64,000 bases of DNA from Lachnospiraceae bacterium UBA3820 (lineage in GTDB: Bacteria > Bacillota > Clostridia > Lachnospirales > Lachnospiraceae): contig DFDU01000009.1 of NCBI GenBank assembly GCA_002369325.1, forward strand, positions 1 to 64,000. Direction: 5' to 3'. The position numbers and the translations under genes are program-made. Positions 6,749 to 16,818 of this stretch are shown here, piece by piece; within the stretch, counting starts at the first letter, position 1; every line of letters begins with the position of its first letter. Below the pieces are notes generated by a model, which had not been told where the DNA came from, made no database searches, and was given only the letters and a program-made list of their open reading frames with translations.

Positions 6749-9700
6749 TTATGTAAGCATTGAAAAGAAGTCGTATTGGTTGGTTTCAGGTAGTCCGCCC
6801 AGGATTCCGAGAGTTTCCATGTCATCGAGAATAGTTTTGGAAACCTTTGCACGGATACGCAAATCTTCTTTTGACGTGAAAGGCTCACCCTTTGCTGCTT
6901 CTTCAAGCATAATGGCTGCCTTATCTCCCATGCCCGGTATGGAATTAAAACTCGGCATGATCTTTCCGTCTATAATCTGGAAACGATCAGCCTTGGCTCT
7001 GTAAATATCTATCGGCATAAATTCTATGCCTCTTGCATACATTTCCTGAACAATCTTCATATCCTTAATGGTATCCTTTACGGTTGCGGTCATCTTGTCC
7101 TTTTCAGTCTTCTGAAGCTCTGCCATATTAGCTTCAAGAGCAGCCTTACCCTGACACATGAGCTTGTAATCGAAGGCCGAAGCCCTGATACTGAAAAATG
7201 CAGTATAATACTCCAAAGGATAATTAACCTTGAACCATGCTATACGCCAGGCCATCATAACATATGCAACCGCATGAGCCTTAGGGAACATATATTTAAT
7301 CTTTTCGCAAGACCAGATATACCAGTCAGGTACATCGTGTGCTTTCATTTCTTTCTTCCACTCAGGCCATTGTTCACATTTCCCTTTAGCAACAATACCT
7401 TTTCTTACCTTCTCCATAATGTTAAAGGCAAGTCCGGATTCAAGACCTCTGTACATGAGATAAACCATAATATCGTCACGTGTACAGATTGCCGAGGAAA
7501 GCTCACAGGTTCCCTCCTGAATAAGCGTCTGAGCATTTCCGAGCCACACATCGGTTCCGTGAGATAGTCCCGCTATACGAACAAGGTCTGAAAATGCTTT
7601 AGGATGTGTATCTATAAGCATCTGCATCGCAAATTCGGTACCGAATTCAGGTACACCAAGGGTTCCGAGCTTTGTACCTCCTATGTCGGAAGGTTCAATT
7701 CCAAGAACCTCCGTGCCGTGGAAAAGAGACATTACATCTTTATCATCAAGCGCAATCTTCTTTGCATCAACTCCTGTTAAATCTTCAAGTCTTCTTATCA
7801 TGGTCGGATCATCATGTCCGAGTATATCCAGCTTCAAAAGGTTATGATCGATGGAATGATACTCAAAATGCGTAGTAACAACATCAGTTGTCATGTCATT
7901 TGCCGGCTTTTGTATCGGCGTAAATGAATATATCTCCTCATGTCTTGGAAGTACTATCATTCCTCCCGGATGCTGACCTGTGGTTCTTTTTACACCGGTA
8001 CATCCAAGAGCAAGTCTTTCCATCTCACAACGTCTTTTTTCCTGATGACGCTCTTCGAAATATTTGTAAACATATCCATATGCCGTTTTATCTGCCAGAG
8101 TACCAATAGTTCCTGCCTTAAATGCCTTTCCTTTTCCAAAAAGCTCCTCTGTATAGGCATGTGCCTTTGCCTGATACTCTCCTGAGAAGTTAAGATCTAT
8201 ATCCGGCTCCTTATCTCCCTTAAACCCAAGGAACGTTTCAAAAGGAATATCATGACCTTCTTTTTTCATAAGCGTACCGCATTTAGGACAATTCATATCC
8301 GGCATATCGCAGCCTGACTGACCTTCATATTGCTTGACGGCGTCAGAATCAAAATCAACAAAATAACAATGCGGACAAATATAATGTGCCGGTAATGGAT
8401 TAACCTCGGTTATTCCTGCCATGGTAGCCACAAACGAAGAACCTACGGAACCTCTCGAACCAACAAGATATCCGTCTTCATTTGATTTCCACACAAGTTT
8501 CTGAGCTATGATATACATAACCGCAAAACCGTTTGTTATAATCGAATTAAGCTCTTTATCAAGCCTTTTCTTAACTATATCCGGAAGCTTTGGACCATAT
8601 ATCTCATGTGCCTTGTCGTAGCATATTTTTGTAAGCGTTTCATCCGAGTTTTCTATTATCGGCGGACATTTATCCGGGCGAACAGGAGAAATCTTTTCAA
8701 TCATATCCGCTATCTTGTTTGTATTTGTTATAACAATCTCCTTAGCGACGTCACTTCCGAGATATTCAAATTCCTTAAGCATTTCTTCTGTTGTCCTGTA
8801 ATAAAGAGGCGGCTGATCATCCGCATCATCAAAGCCCTGCCCCGCCAGAATTATACGTCTGTATATTTCATCCTCCGGATCCAAAAAATGTACATCACAG
8901 GTAGCAACTACAGGCTTATTGAATTGCCTTCCGAGATCAACAATCTTTCTGTTGATATTTTCAATATCCTCAACGGAATTAACATTTGATATGCTGTCTT
9001 TTTTTATCATGAACATGTTATTTCCGCTTGGCTGTATTTCATAATAATCATAGAAATCGCAAAGTCTTGTTATCTCATCCTCACTCGCATCATTAAGAAC
9101 CGCCTGATAAAGCTCTCCCGCTTCACAGGCCGAGCCTATTATAAGTCCTTCACGATATTTATTTATAAGGCTTTTGGGCATTCTCGGGCGTCTGTTGAAA
9201 TAGTTTATATGCGACTCGGAAATGAGTCTGTACAGATTTACACGTCCTATTTCATTTTTAACCAGTATTATTCCATGGTAGGTTTTTGCTTTTTTTATCT
9301 TATCGGCTGACGCTGAGCCTATCATATTTAATTCGCTTATGGTTTCGGCGCCCTTTTTGTGCACCATATCAAGCATCTTGACATATATCTCGGCTGTAGC
9401 ATAAGCATCATCGCAGGCTCGGTGATGATTTTCCAAAGAGACTCCGAATTGCTTACAAAGTCTGTCAAGAGTATATTTTCCAAGCTCCGGTATAAGCACA
9501 TGTGCAAGAGTCATTGTATCAACTATGGTGTAATCAAAAGGAAGCCCCTGTCTTTTTGCAAATTCCTTTATAAAACCCGTATCAAAGCTTGCATTATGAG
9601 CCACCATAATCGCATCACCGACATAATCCAGAAACTCCGGAAGAATGGTTTCTATAGTCGGCGCATCCTTAACCATATTGTCATTTATCGATGTAAGCTT

Positions 9701-11278
9701 GGTTATATGATATGGTATGGCAACTTCAGGATTAACAAATCTGTTATAAGTATCACATATCTTTCCATCCTTAATCCTTACTGCACCTATCTCGATTATC
9801 TTATTATGCTTGGGACTTAAGCCCGTGGTTTCTATATCAAATACCACATATTCGGAATCTATTTTCTGACCTTTATCATTTAGAACAAGATCCTTTAAGT
9901 CATCGACAAAGTATCCTTCAACTCCGTAAATAATTTTAAAATCTTCATCAGGCTTAACACAATGATTTGCAACAGGGAAAGCCTGGACACAGCCGTGATC
10001 GGTTATGGCAATAGCCTTATGTCCCCACTCCTTCGCCCGTTTTATCACTTTTTCTATGCCTACAACACTGTCCATCTCACTCATAACTGTATGAAGATGG
10101 AGCTCAACTCTTTTTTCAGGATAAGTATCCATTCGCTTTTCCCTGAAATCATTTATCGGCTTGATTCCGCTTATAGATGAAACTGTAAGTTCCTTTGCAT
10201 ATGTATCATATTGAGGAACACCCTTTATAACATAAAATCCATCAAGCTTTAATTCTTCAAGCAGCGGACCTCTGTCCTCGGGAGAAACAAAAACCTTAAA
10301 TGTAATGGTATCCGTAAAATCCGTTATCGTACCGTTAATTATGAACTTTCCGCTTTTAAGTTCTCTGTCCTCAAGAGTTATTATCTGTCCCTTTATGCAG
10401 ACTACTCCGACTCCATCATAAAGTTCACCTATACTTATGGTATCCCCTTCACAGTTTCTGCCATATATAACATTCTCATCATATTTACTGTCAGAATTCT
10501 TACTATATTTTCCTTTTGAATACTTATCAAAATTACCCTTAACACCTTGGTTATCCTTAGCTTTTGTATCAGATTTTTTTCTGCTTTCCGAAGAATCTGA
10601 AATCTTATCCCCGGAACTGTTTTTGCTGTCATTTACACCATCTTCGTCTGTATCCGGCTTATTTTGTTCTTCAACCTTTTTCTTCGGTCTTTTTGATTCA
10701 TTTAATTCTTCTATACTTTTTAATTCATATTTTAATCTTAATTCATTGGCAGCTCGAAGAGATGTCTTTTGCTCGTCGGTATAATCAAATCCGACCTTAA
10801 TTTCCATACCGAATCTTTCTTTATATGTACGCTCCAAATACTCTTTTATTGCCCTTGAATGATTTCTTGCAAGTCCTGTATTTTCAAGTGCAAGTGTGAG
10901 AACATTATCGTCATTGCAATACCATTCTCCACGTGACAAAAGCCTGTAGCTTACATAGCTTTCATTTTTTATCTCAAGAAGAAAGCTTTCCTTATATTCA
11001 TCGGTAAGCTGCCTTAATTTATATTGGCTGGAAAGATTGAAATGTTCGTCAATAATGCATATTACCTGCTTGTTTGCAAATACAAAATCAGATATTTCAT
11101 TTTCAGCCTTGTATATCATTTTTTTCGGTATAAGATTATTACTTAATATTGAAATAACCATCTTCTTTTCTTTTTCGAACATGGTTATTCCGGTGACCTC
11201 AGATTGACTGATAAGGTCATTTATATCATTTGAAAATCTTAAACCCGGAAAAACATCTTTAATCTGTTTTCCTGTCAT
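6749..11278 (-). CDS. polC: DNA polymerase III alpha subunit, Gram-positive PolC type
   Basis: Replicative polymerase with built-in proofreading, 1509 residues as expected for PolC. Order of domains: N-terminal region (1-190); a low-complexity Lys/Asp/Ser linker (195-265); OB fold (about 290-370); PHP domain starting at VELHLHTVMSEMD (about 391) and split by the DEDDh exonuclease (YVVFDIETTGLS at about 478, HNASFD further on); then the polymerase core with the catalytic PDIDLNFSGEYQ and a zinc-binding CPHC..CPKC pair just before it. The ATG follows CGGAG with 8 bases. It is the last gene of a long operon; 27 bases after its stop lies an inverted-repeat element in place of a normal terminator. 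The C-terminus has a few residues after the usual LPETNQ end. Identification is certain. Confidence 0.98.
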   Translation of the reverse strand: MTGKQIKDVFPGLRFSNDINDLISQSEVTGITMFEKEKKMVISILSNNLIPKKMIYKAENEISDFVFANKQVICIIDEHFNLSSQYKLRQLTDEYKESFLLEIKNESYVSYRLLSRGEWYCNDDNVLTLALENTGLARNHSRAIKEYLERTYKERFGMEIKVGFDYTDEQKTSLRAANELRLKYELKSIEELNESKRPKKKVEEQNKPDTDEDGVNDSKNSSGDKISDSSESRKKSDTKAKDNQGVKGNFDKYSKGKYSKNSDSKYDENVIYGRNCEGDTISIGELYDGVGVVCIKGQIITLEDRELKSGKFIINGTITDFTDTITFKVFVSPEDRGPLLEELKLDGFYVIKGVPQYDTYAKELTVSSISGIKPINDFREKRMDTYPEKRVELHLHTVMSEMDSVVGIEKVIKRAKEWGHKAIAITDHGCVQAFPVANHCVKPDEDFKIIYGVEGYFVDDLKDLVLNDKGQKIDSEYVVFDIETTGLSPKHNKIIEIGAVRIKDGKICDTYNRFVNPEVAIPYHITKLTSINDNMVKDAPTIETILPEFLDYVGDAIMVAHNASFDTGFIKEFAKRQGLPFDYTIVDTMTLAHVLIPELGKYTLDRLCKQFGVSLENHHRACDDAYATAEIYVKMLDMVHKKGAETISELNMIGSASADKIKKAKTYHGIILVKNEIGRVNLYRLISESHINYFNRRPRMPKSLINKYREGLIIGSACEAGELYQAVLNDASEDEITRLCDFYDYYEIQPSGNNMFMIKKDSISNVNSVEDIENINRKIVDLGRQFNKPVVATCDVHFLDPEDEIYRRIILAGQGFDDADDQPPLYYRTTEEMLKEFEYLGSDVAKEIVITNTNKIADMIEKISPVRPDKCPPIIENSDETLTKICYDKAHEIYGPKLPDIVKKRLDKELNSIITNGFAVMYIIAQKLVWKSNEDGYLVGSRGSVGSSFVATMAGITEVNPLPAHYICPHCYFVDFDSDAVKQYEGQSGCDMPDMNCPKCGTLMKKEGHDIPFETFLGFKGDKEPDIDLNFSGEYQAKAHAYTEELFGKGKAFKAGTIGTLADKTAYGYVYKYFEERHQEKRRCEMERLALGCTGVKRTTGQHPGGMIVLPRHEEIYSFTPIQKPANDMTTDVVTTHFEYHSIDHNLLKLDILGHDDPTMIRRLEDLTGVDAKKIALDDKDVMSLFHGTEVLGIEPSDIGGTKLGTLGVPEFGTEFAMQMLIDTHPKAFSDLVRIAGLSHGTDVWLGNAQTLIQEGTCELSSAICTRDDIMVYLMYRGLESGLAFNIMEKVRKGIVAKGKCEQWPEWKKEMKAHDVPDWYIWSCEKIKYMFPKAHAVAYVMMAWRIAWFKVNYPLEYYTAFFSIRASAFDYKLMCQGKAALEANMAELQKTEKDKMTATVKDTIKDMKIVQEMYARGIEFMPIDIYRAKADRFQIIDGKIMPSFNSIPGMGDKAAIMLEEAAKGEPFTSKEDLRIRAKVSKTILDDMETLGILGGLPETNQYDFFSMLT

Positions 11279-11317
11279 TTTATCACTCCGTTTTTACTAT
11301 AACTTAATTATCAAATG

Positions 11318-12385
11318 TTAATTTTTCCAATTATCAAGTTCTTCCTTAAGTGCATTTAAAAGCTCACTCTGAGGAAGTTTCTTTACTATCTCTCCTTTTT
11401 TGATCAGCAGACCTTCCCTGTCACCGCCTGCTATTCCTATATCGGCTTCTCTTGCCTCTCCAGGACCGTTTACGGCACAGCCCATTACCGCAACCTTTAT
11501 GTTAAGGTTGTCATATCCCTGAATAAGTCTTTCAACCGAATTTGCAAGACCGATCAAATCAATCTTTGTTCTTCCGCAGGTCGGACATGAAACAAGCTCA
11601 ATTCCGCCCTTTCTCAATCCCAGAGTTCTTAATATCGTCTTTGCGGATATTATTTCTTCAACCGGATTTCCGGTAAGAGAAACTCTGATGGTATCGCCTA
11701 TGCCCTTGCTAAGAATAAGTCCTAAACCTATACCCGATTTAATATTTCCAAGATTTACCGTACCTGCTTCTGTAATACCTACATGCAATGGATATATGGT
11801 TTTGTCTGCAATAATTTCATGAGCCTTTACGCACATCATTACATCCGATGATTTTATGCTTATAACGATATTGTCATAATCGCATTTTTCTATCATTCTT
11901 ACCTTGTCAAGTGCGCTTTCAACTATCCCCTCTGCTGTAACACCACCGTATTTGGCAAGTATATCCTTTTCAAGTGAGCCGGAATTTACACCGACTCTTA
12001 TAGGAATATTTTTTTTCTTAGCGGCAGCCACAACAGCCTTAAGATTATCCTCGCCTCCGATATTTCCCGGATTGATTCTTATCTTATCCGCACCGTGCTC
12101 AATTGCGGATATGGCAAGCTTATAATCAAAATGTATATCCGCAACTATAGGTATATGAATTCGTTCCTTAATCTTATCAAAGCTTTCCGCAGCTTCCCTT
12201 GTATTGGCTGTTGATCTAATAATCATACAGCCTGCCTTTTCAAGCTCAAGTATCTGCTCAACGGTTTTATCAATATCCGATGTTTCAGTATTGGTCATGG
12301 ATTGAATGGCAATGGGATTTCCTCCGCCGATAACCACATTTCCTATTTTTATCTGCTTTGTTTTTTCTCTGAATGATTTGTCCAT
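11318..12385 (-). CDS. ispG: 4-hydroxy-3-methylbut-2-enyl diphosphate synthase
   Basis: IspG (GcpE) converts ME-cPP to HMBPP, the penultimate step of the MEP isoprenoid pathway, using a [4Fe-4S] cluster. The 355-residue length fits the bacterial form without the plant insert. The cluster ligands are in SCPTCGRTK and in VMGCAVNGPGEA, both highly diagnostic. The N-terminal TIM barrel begins with KIGNVVIGGGNPIAIQSMTNTET. An AGGAG lies about 10 bases before the ATG. It sits in one operon with dxr, the second committed enzyme of the same pathway, and uppS, a consumer of its products. Confidence 0.97.
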   Translation of the reverse strand: MDKSFREKTKQIKIGNVVIGGGNPIAIQSMTNTETSDIDKTVEQILELEKAGCMIIRSTANTREAAESFDKIKERIHIPIVADIHFDYKLAISAIEHGADKIRINPGNIGGEDNLKAVVAAAKKKNIPIRVGVNSGSLEKDILAKYGGVTAEGIVESALDKVRMIEKCDYDNIVISIKSSDVMMCVKAHEIIADKTIYPLHVGITEAGTVNLGNIKSGIGLGLILSKGIGDTIRVSLTGNPVEEIISAKTILRTLGLRKGGIELVSCPTCGRTKIDLIGLANSVERLIQGYDNLNIKVAVMGCAVNGPGEAREADIGIAGGDREGLLIKKGEIVKKLPQSELLNALKEELDNWKN

Positions 12386-12417
12386 AACTAAACAACTCCT
12401 AAATCAAATCGAATGTT

Positions 12418-13476
12418 TTAAAAGAAAACATTCTTAATATCATTAAAGAACACAAGTACCATAAGCAACATCAAAAGTGCAAATCCGATCATATTAACTA
12501 TGGCCTCTTTCTCCTGAGGAATCTTCTTTCTTCTTATAGCTTCTATGAACAGGAACAAGAGTCTTCCTCCGTCTAATGCAGGGATTGGAAGAAGATTCAT
12601 TATACCGAGGTTAACGCTCAAAAGGATGCACCAGTTAATCATATTAAGAATAATATTTATGGCTGTTTCCTTAAAGCTTGTGCTTTCCTTCTTAACCTCC
12701 TCGATAATGTCATTAAAGGCTCCTCCGACACCTACCGGTCCCATAATATCCTTACTTTTAACACCTCCGGTAAATATCATCCTTAGACTCGAAATTGTGG
12801 CATCAAACCAGTATTTTGTCTCATAGAAGGCATATTTTACCGTTCCGACAACACCCTTTGCTGCTACATTATATCTGTCTCTTGCAATTCCGAGATAATA
12901 TTTTCCGTCTTCGGCTTTTTTCGGATTTACGGTAACCTTTTTTGTCGTACCGTCAGCCTTTTTTATTACCATATCCACAGGCTTGGAAGAATCATTTACC
13001 ATCATATAAATCTGTATTTCCCTGAAGAAATGAACCTTCTTACCACCTATTTCCACTATGGAATCGCCCGGTTCAAGACCCGCTTCATAAGCAGCTCCGT
13101 CCTCTCTTACTACCGAAAGCTTTGTATCATCATATCCGCAAAAGTTTATAAGAATAATGGAAAAAATCAAAGCAAGGATAAAATTAAAAAACGGTCCTGC
13201 GGCTATAACAAGTATTCTTGCCCATACAGGCTTATTTGAAAAAGCATTCTCATCATCGGATTCTTCATTTTCGCCTACCATCATACAATATCCGCCTATC
13301 GGAAGAATTCTAAGCGAATATTTTGTTTCTTTTTTCTTTACGGAAAATATCGCAGGACCCATGCCTATCGAAAATTCCGTAACAGCAATATGATTGGCCT
13401 TGGCAACAATAAAATGTCCGAATTCATGAAAGAACACCACAATACCAAAGACTAGGATTATTAAAATGATATTCAT
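12418..13476 (-). CDS. rseP: Site-2 intramembrane zinc metalloprotease
   Basis: RseP/RasP-type protease (M50 family) that cuts transmembrane segments of anti-sigma factors and leftover signal peptides. HEFGH in the first membrane helix carries the zinc ligands (His18, His22) and catalytic Glu19; the third ligand lies in PALDGGRLLF near the C-terminus. Between them a single PDZ domain (about 120-190; DGAAYEAGLEPGDSIVEIGG) shapes substrate access. Four membrane segments are visible. AAGGAG precedes the ATG. The placement next to dxr, cdsA and uppS is the classic Firmicute arrangement. No anti-sigma target is encoded nearby. Confidence 0.95.
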   Translation of the reverse strand: MNIILIILVFGIVVFFHEFGHFIVAKANHIAVTEFSIGMGPAIFSVKKKETKYSLRILPIGGYCMMVGENEESDDENAFSNKPVWARILVIAAGPFFNFILALIFSIILINFCGYDDTKLSVVREDGAAYEAGLEPGDSIVEIGGKKVHFFREIQIYMMVNDSSKPVDMVIKKADGTTKKVTVNPKKAEDGKYYLGIARDRYNVAAKGVVGTVKYAFYETKYWFDATISSLRMIFTGGVKSKDIMGPVGVGGAFNDIIEEVKKESTSFKETAINIILNMINWCILLSVNLGIMNLLPIPALDGGRLLFLFIEAIRRKKIPQEKEAIVNMIGFALLMLLMVLVFFNDIKNVFF

Positions 13477-13510
13477 AATTTACTCCTTAAAATTTCCGTA
13501 GTTAATGAAA

Positions 13511-14653
13511 TTAATATCTTGCTCTTATCGATTCATTAATTTCATTTTGAATACTAAGTATATCATCGAGTGAAGGATTTGAAATAAGCTTATGCGAATC
13601 CATACACTCCTCAATTATGTCATATATTTCAAGAAATCTTATTTTTCTGTTTAAGAAAAGCGCAACAGCCTCTTCATTTGCGGCATTAAATACCGTAGGC
13701 ATGGAACCTCCCTTTTCTAATGCATTATATGCAAATTCCAGACCCTTGAATACATCTTTATCCGGTTTGTCTATTATTATTCCGTTCATCTTTGTAAAAT
13801 CAAGTCTGTCTCCTGCAAGATATCTTCTTTCGGGATAATATAATGCGTATTGAATCGGAAGCTTCATATCCGGTGTTCCAAGCTGAGCCTTAACCGCGCC
13901 ATCCTCAAATTCTACCATGGAATGAATTATGCTTTGAGGTTGGACCACAACCTCAATATCCGATGGCTTAACATCAAAAAGCCATCTTGCTTCAATAACC
14001 TCAAGTCCTTTGTTTACCATGGTAGCTGAATCTATGGTTATTTTATGCCCCATCGACCAGTTTGGATGTTTCAAAGCGTCTTCAACAGTAACATCAGCAA
14101 GCTCTTCTCTTGTTTTTCCTCTGAACGGACCACCTGATGCAGTTATAAGCAGTCTGCTTATTTTATTATCGTCTTCTCCGTGAAGGCATTGAAAAATTGC
14201 CGAATGCTCACTGTCCACGGGAAGAATACGCACATTATATTCCTTGGCCAGCGGCATAATTATATGTCCTGCCGTAACAAGAGTCTCCTTGTTTGCAAGT
14301 GCAATATCCTTGCCTGCCTTTATGGCTTCAACCGTAGGTCTTATACCTATCATGCCTACTATCGCAGTAATTACTATATCCGCTTTTACATAGGAAGCCA
14401 CTTCTATAAGACCATCCATACCCGAAACTATCCTTATGTCAAATTCAGACAAGGCCATTCTTAATTCCTTAGCCTTGTCCTCATCCCAAATTCCTATTAT
14501 GTCAGGCTTAAATTCTATAGCCTGTTTTAAAAGAAGCTTATCATTACTTCCTGCTGCAAGAGCAACCACATTTAAATCCTTATTGGCTCTTACTATATCA
14601 AGGCTCTGTGTACCGATAGAGCCTGTCGAACCTATAATCGAAATATTTTTCAT
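13511..14653 (-). CDS. dxr: 1-deoxy-D-xylulose 5-phosphate reductoisomerase
   Basis: Dxr (IspC) makes MEP from DXP with NADPH, the committed step of non-mevalonate isoprenoid synthesis. Signature pieces: nucleotide-binding ISIIGSTGSIGTQSLDI at the N-terminus, LANKETLV, the substrate loop LPVDSEHSAIFQCL, TASGGPFRG and the metal/substrate region HPNWSMGHKITIDSATMVNKGLE. Length (380) is normal. A perfect SD (CGGAGG) is 6 bases before the ATG. Upstream cdsA and downstream rseP lie in the same transcript. Confidence 0.98.
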   Translation of the reverse strand: MKNISIIGSTGSIGTQSLDIVRANKDLNVVALAAGSNDKLLLKQAIEFKPDIIGIWDEDKAKELRMALSEFDIRIVSGMDGLIEVASYVKADIVITAIVGMIGIRPTVEAIKAGKDIALANKETLVTAGHIIMPLAKEYNVRILPVDSEHSAIFQCLHGEDDNKISRLLITASGGPFRGKTREELADVTVEDALKHPNWSMGHKITIDSATMVNKGLEVIEARWLFDVKPSDIEVVVQPQSIIHSMVEFEDGAVKAQLGTPDMKLPIQYALYYPERRYLAGDRLDFTKMNGIIIDKPDKDVFKGLEFAYNALEKGGSMPTVFNAANEEAVALFLNRKIRFLEIYDIIEECMDSHKLISNPSLDDILSIQNEINESIRARY

Positions 14654-14691
14654 AAATCCTCCGATTTTGATATATCATTAACAAACATCAA

Positions 14692-15492
14692 CTACACCAT
14701 AAATATAAATAAATAATATATTACCGGTGCCGTAAATATAATACTGTCAAATCTGTCAAGTATTCCGCCGTGTCCCGGAATCAGATTACTGTAATCCTTT
14801 ATATCATTATTTCTTTTAATGGCAGACGCAGTCAAATCTCCTATTACCGCAACTATAGCTCCGGCAAATCCTATTATTGCAAATATAAGTATACTATTGT
14901 CTATTGCCGAAACATACTTATCAAAGAAATATCCGTATATTCCACCTACAAGAGCCGCACCCAAAAGGCCGCCCAAAAGTCCTTCTATGCTTTTTTTAGG
15001 TGAAAGCTTCGGTGACATTTTATGCTTGCCCATGGTTACACCCGCGCAATAAGCTAAAGTATCATTTACCCACGAACATATAAATATCATTATTACCAGA
15101 ATGCCTCCATGCGGCAGACTTCTTATCTCATAAACATATGAGAACATGAATGTCGTATAGAAAAATGCAAATACAACCGCCATTATTTCCTTATCAGTAT
15201 ACTTAGGATATGCAAATACATATATTCCGAGAATAATTAGAATAGCAACTATAAACATGAAAAGAATATATTCCCGCAAATCCAATATTAACATAAGGTA
15301 ATATGCCACTACCGCTGCATAAGCAGCAAACCCAAGCAGTGTATTATGCTGTTTGTAGATTCTAAGGAGTTCAAACATTGCTCCCATAGACAAAAGCAAT
15401 AAAGCCGCCCATGTTACATATCCCCCGAAATAGAGAACAACAACGGCAAGTATTACCAGAACTATTCCGCTAAAAAGTCTTTGTTTAAACAT
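14692..15492 (-). CDS. cdsA: Phosphatidate cytidylyltransferase
   Basis: CdsA makes CDP-diacylglycerol from phosphatidic acid and CTP, the branch point for membrane phospholipids. The polytopic membrane protein (about eight helices, 266 residues) ends with the family signature SAIKRNNDIKDYS...GHGGILDRFDS. The start ATG directly follows the TAG of uppS with no gap, and GGGGTAAAG inside the uppS end serves as SD, so the two are translationally coupled. The uppS-cdsA pair is widespread because both feed the cell envelope. Confidence 0.96.
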   Translation of the reverse strand: MFKQRLFSGIVLVILAVVVLYFGGYVTWAALLLLSMGAMFELLRIYKQHNTLLGFAAYAAVVAYYLMLILDLREYILFMFIVAILIILGIYVFAYPKYTDKEIMAVVFAFFYTTFMFSYVYEIRSLPHGGILVIMIFICSWVNDTLAYCAGVTMGKHKMSPKLSPKKSIEGLLGGLLGAALVGGIYGYFFDKYVSAIDNSILIFAIIGFAGAIVAVIGDLTASAIKRNNDIKDYSNLIPGHGGILDRFDSIIFTAPVIYYLFIFMV

Positions 15493-16218
15493 CTACTTTA
15501 CCCCGCCATATCTTCGGTCTCTGCCGTTATAATATTTTACGGCCTTCTTTAATTCATCCATATCAAAATCAGGCCACAGACAGTCAGTAAAATAAAACTC
15601 GGCATAAGCAAGCTGCCAAATCAGATAGTTGGAAAGTCTTAATTCACCGCTTGTTCTGATAAGCAGGTCAGGATCGGGGATGCCTGCCGTATCCAGATAA
15701 CACGAAATCGTTTCTTCCGTAATATCTTTATCTACTTTTCCGGCATTTACATCTTCCAAAAGCTTTTTAAAGCTTCTTCTTAATTCATCCCGTCCGCCGT
15801 AGTTTATGGCTATTGTAAAATTAAGACCGTCACATACGCTTGTCACACGCTCAAGCTCATCCATTTTTTCAACTATATCAGCATCAAGAGCAGTCCTGTC
15901 TCCGATTATTCTTATACGCATATTATTCTTTGTAGCTCTCTCGATACAGGTCTTAAGATAATCTCTCAAAATATTCATAATTCCGGAAACCTCCTCCACG
16001 GAACGTTTCCAGTTTTCGGTTGAAAAGGCATATACGGTAAGATATTTTATTCCCAGCTCATGAGCGTCCTCACAAACCTTTTCTATCGCCTTTGCTCCGG
16101 CTTTATGACCGAAATTTCTCGGCATAAGTCTCTTTTTTGCCCATCTTCCGTTACCGTCCATAATTATGGCAACATGGTTGGGTATATTTAGCTTTTCGCC
16201 ATCAATTATCTTTTCCAA
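15493..16218 (-). CDS. uppS: Undecaprenyl diphosphate synthase (cis-prenyltransferase)
   Basis: UppS condenses FPP with eight IPP units to form the C55 lipid carrier for peptidoglycan and other polymers. The hallmark HVAIIMDGNGRWAKKR (catalytic Asp, near residue 21) is present, as are VYAFSTENWKR, INYGGRDE and PDLLIRTSGELRLSN. Length 241 is typical. The start is TTG: AAGGAG lies 8 bases before TTG GAA AAG, while a nearby ATG is out of frame. It connects the MEP genes of this operon to cell wall synthesis (murE and a PBP elsewhere in the window). Confidence 0.97.
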   Translation of the reverse strand: MEKIIDGEKLNIPNHVAIIMDGNGRWAKKRLMPRNFGHKAGAKAIEKVCEDAHELGIKYLTVYAFSTENWKRSVEEVSGIMNILRDYLKTCIERATKNNMRIRIIGDRTALDADIVEKMDELERVTSVCDGLNFTIAINYGGRDELRRSFKKLLEDVNAGKVDKDITEETISCYLDTAGIPDPDLLIRTSGELRLSNYLIWQLAYAEFYFTDCLWPDFDMDELKKAVKYYNGRDRRYGGVK

Positions 16219-16236
16219 AAATCATTCTCCTTGATA

Positions 16237-16782
16237 CTATACTGTAAGAATCTCTTTTGATTTTTCTTCTATAGCCTTGTCAATCTGCTCTACATACTTA
16301 TCTGTAATTTTCTGAATTTTATCCTCGTTATCCTTAAGCTCATCCTCAGAAATTTCGTTAGCTTTGTTCATTTTCTTTACTGCCTCGTTTGCTTCACGTC
16401 TAACGTTTCTTACCGCAACCTTTGCAGCCTCACCCTTCTTCTTAACATCCTTTACCATTTCTTTTCTTCTGTCTTCTGTAAGCTCAGGGAAATTAATGAT
16501 AACAGCTTTTCCGTCATTATTTGGAGTAACTCCGAGGTCCGAAGTAATTATGGCTTTTTCTATTTCTTTAATAAGACTTGCTTCCCATGGCTGAATTATG
16601 ATGGTTCTTGCCTCGGGAACAGTAATATTAGCCACCTGCTGTAAAGGAGAAGGTGTTCCGTAATAATCAACTCTTAACTTATCCAGAATATGCGGATTGG
16701 CTCTTCCGGCTCTTATACTTGCATATTCCGATCTTAAGTTTTCTACTGATTTTTCCATTTTTTCTTCATACTGTTTTAACAT
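16237..16782 (-). CDS. frr: Ribosome recycling factor
   Basis: RRF splits post-termination ribosomes with EF-G. The 181-residue product is all of one family: N-terminal helix MLKQYEEKMEKSVENLRSEY, the hinge with RAGRANPHILDKL and VDYYGTPSPLQQVA, and the C-terminal three-helix part VKKKGEEAKV-like VKDVKKKGEAAKVAVRN. It follows pyrH at a 36-base distance, the normal bacterial order pyrH-frr. AAGGGAA is the SD. Nothing unusual. Confidence 0.98.
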   Translation of the reverse strand: MLKQYEEKMEKSVENLRSEYASIRAGRANPHILDKLRVDYYGTPSPLQQVANITVPEARTIIIQPWEASLIKEIEKAIITSDLGVTPNNDGKAVIINFPELTEDRRKEMVKDVKKKGEAAKVAVRNVRREANEAVKKMNKANEISEDELKDNEDKIQKITDKYVEQIDKAIEEKSKEILTV

Positions 16783-16818
16783 TTTTATTCCCTTTCTGTT
16801 TTAAAAATAATATTGTTT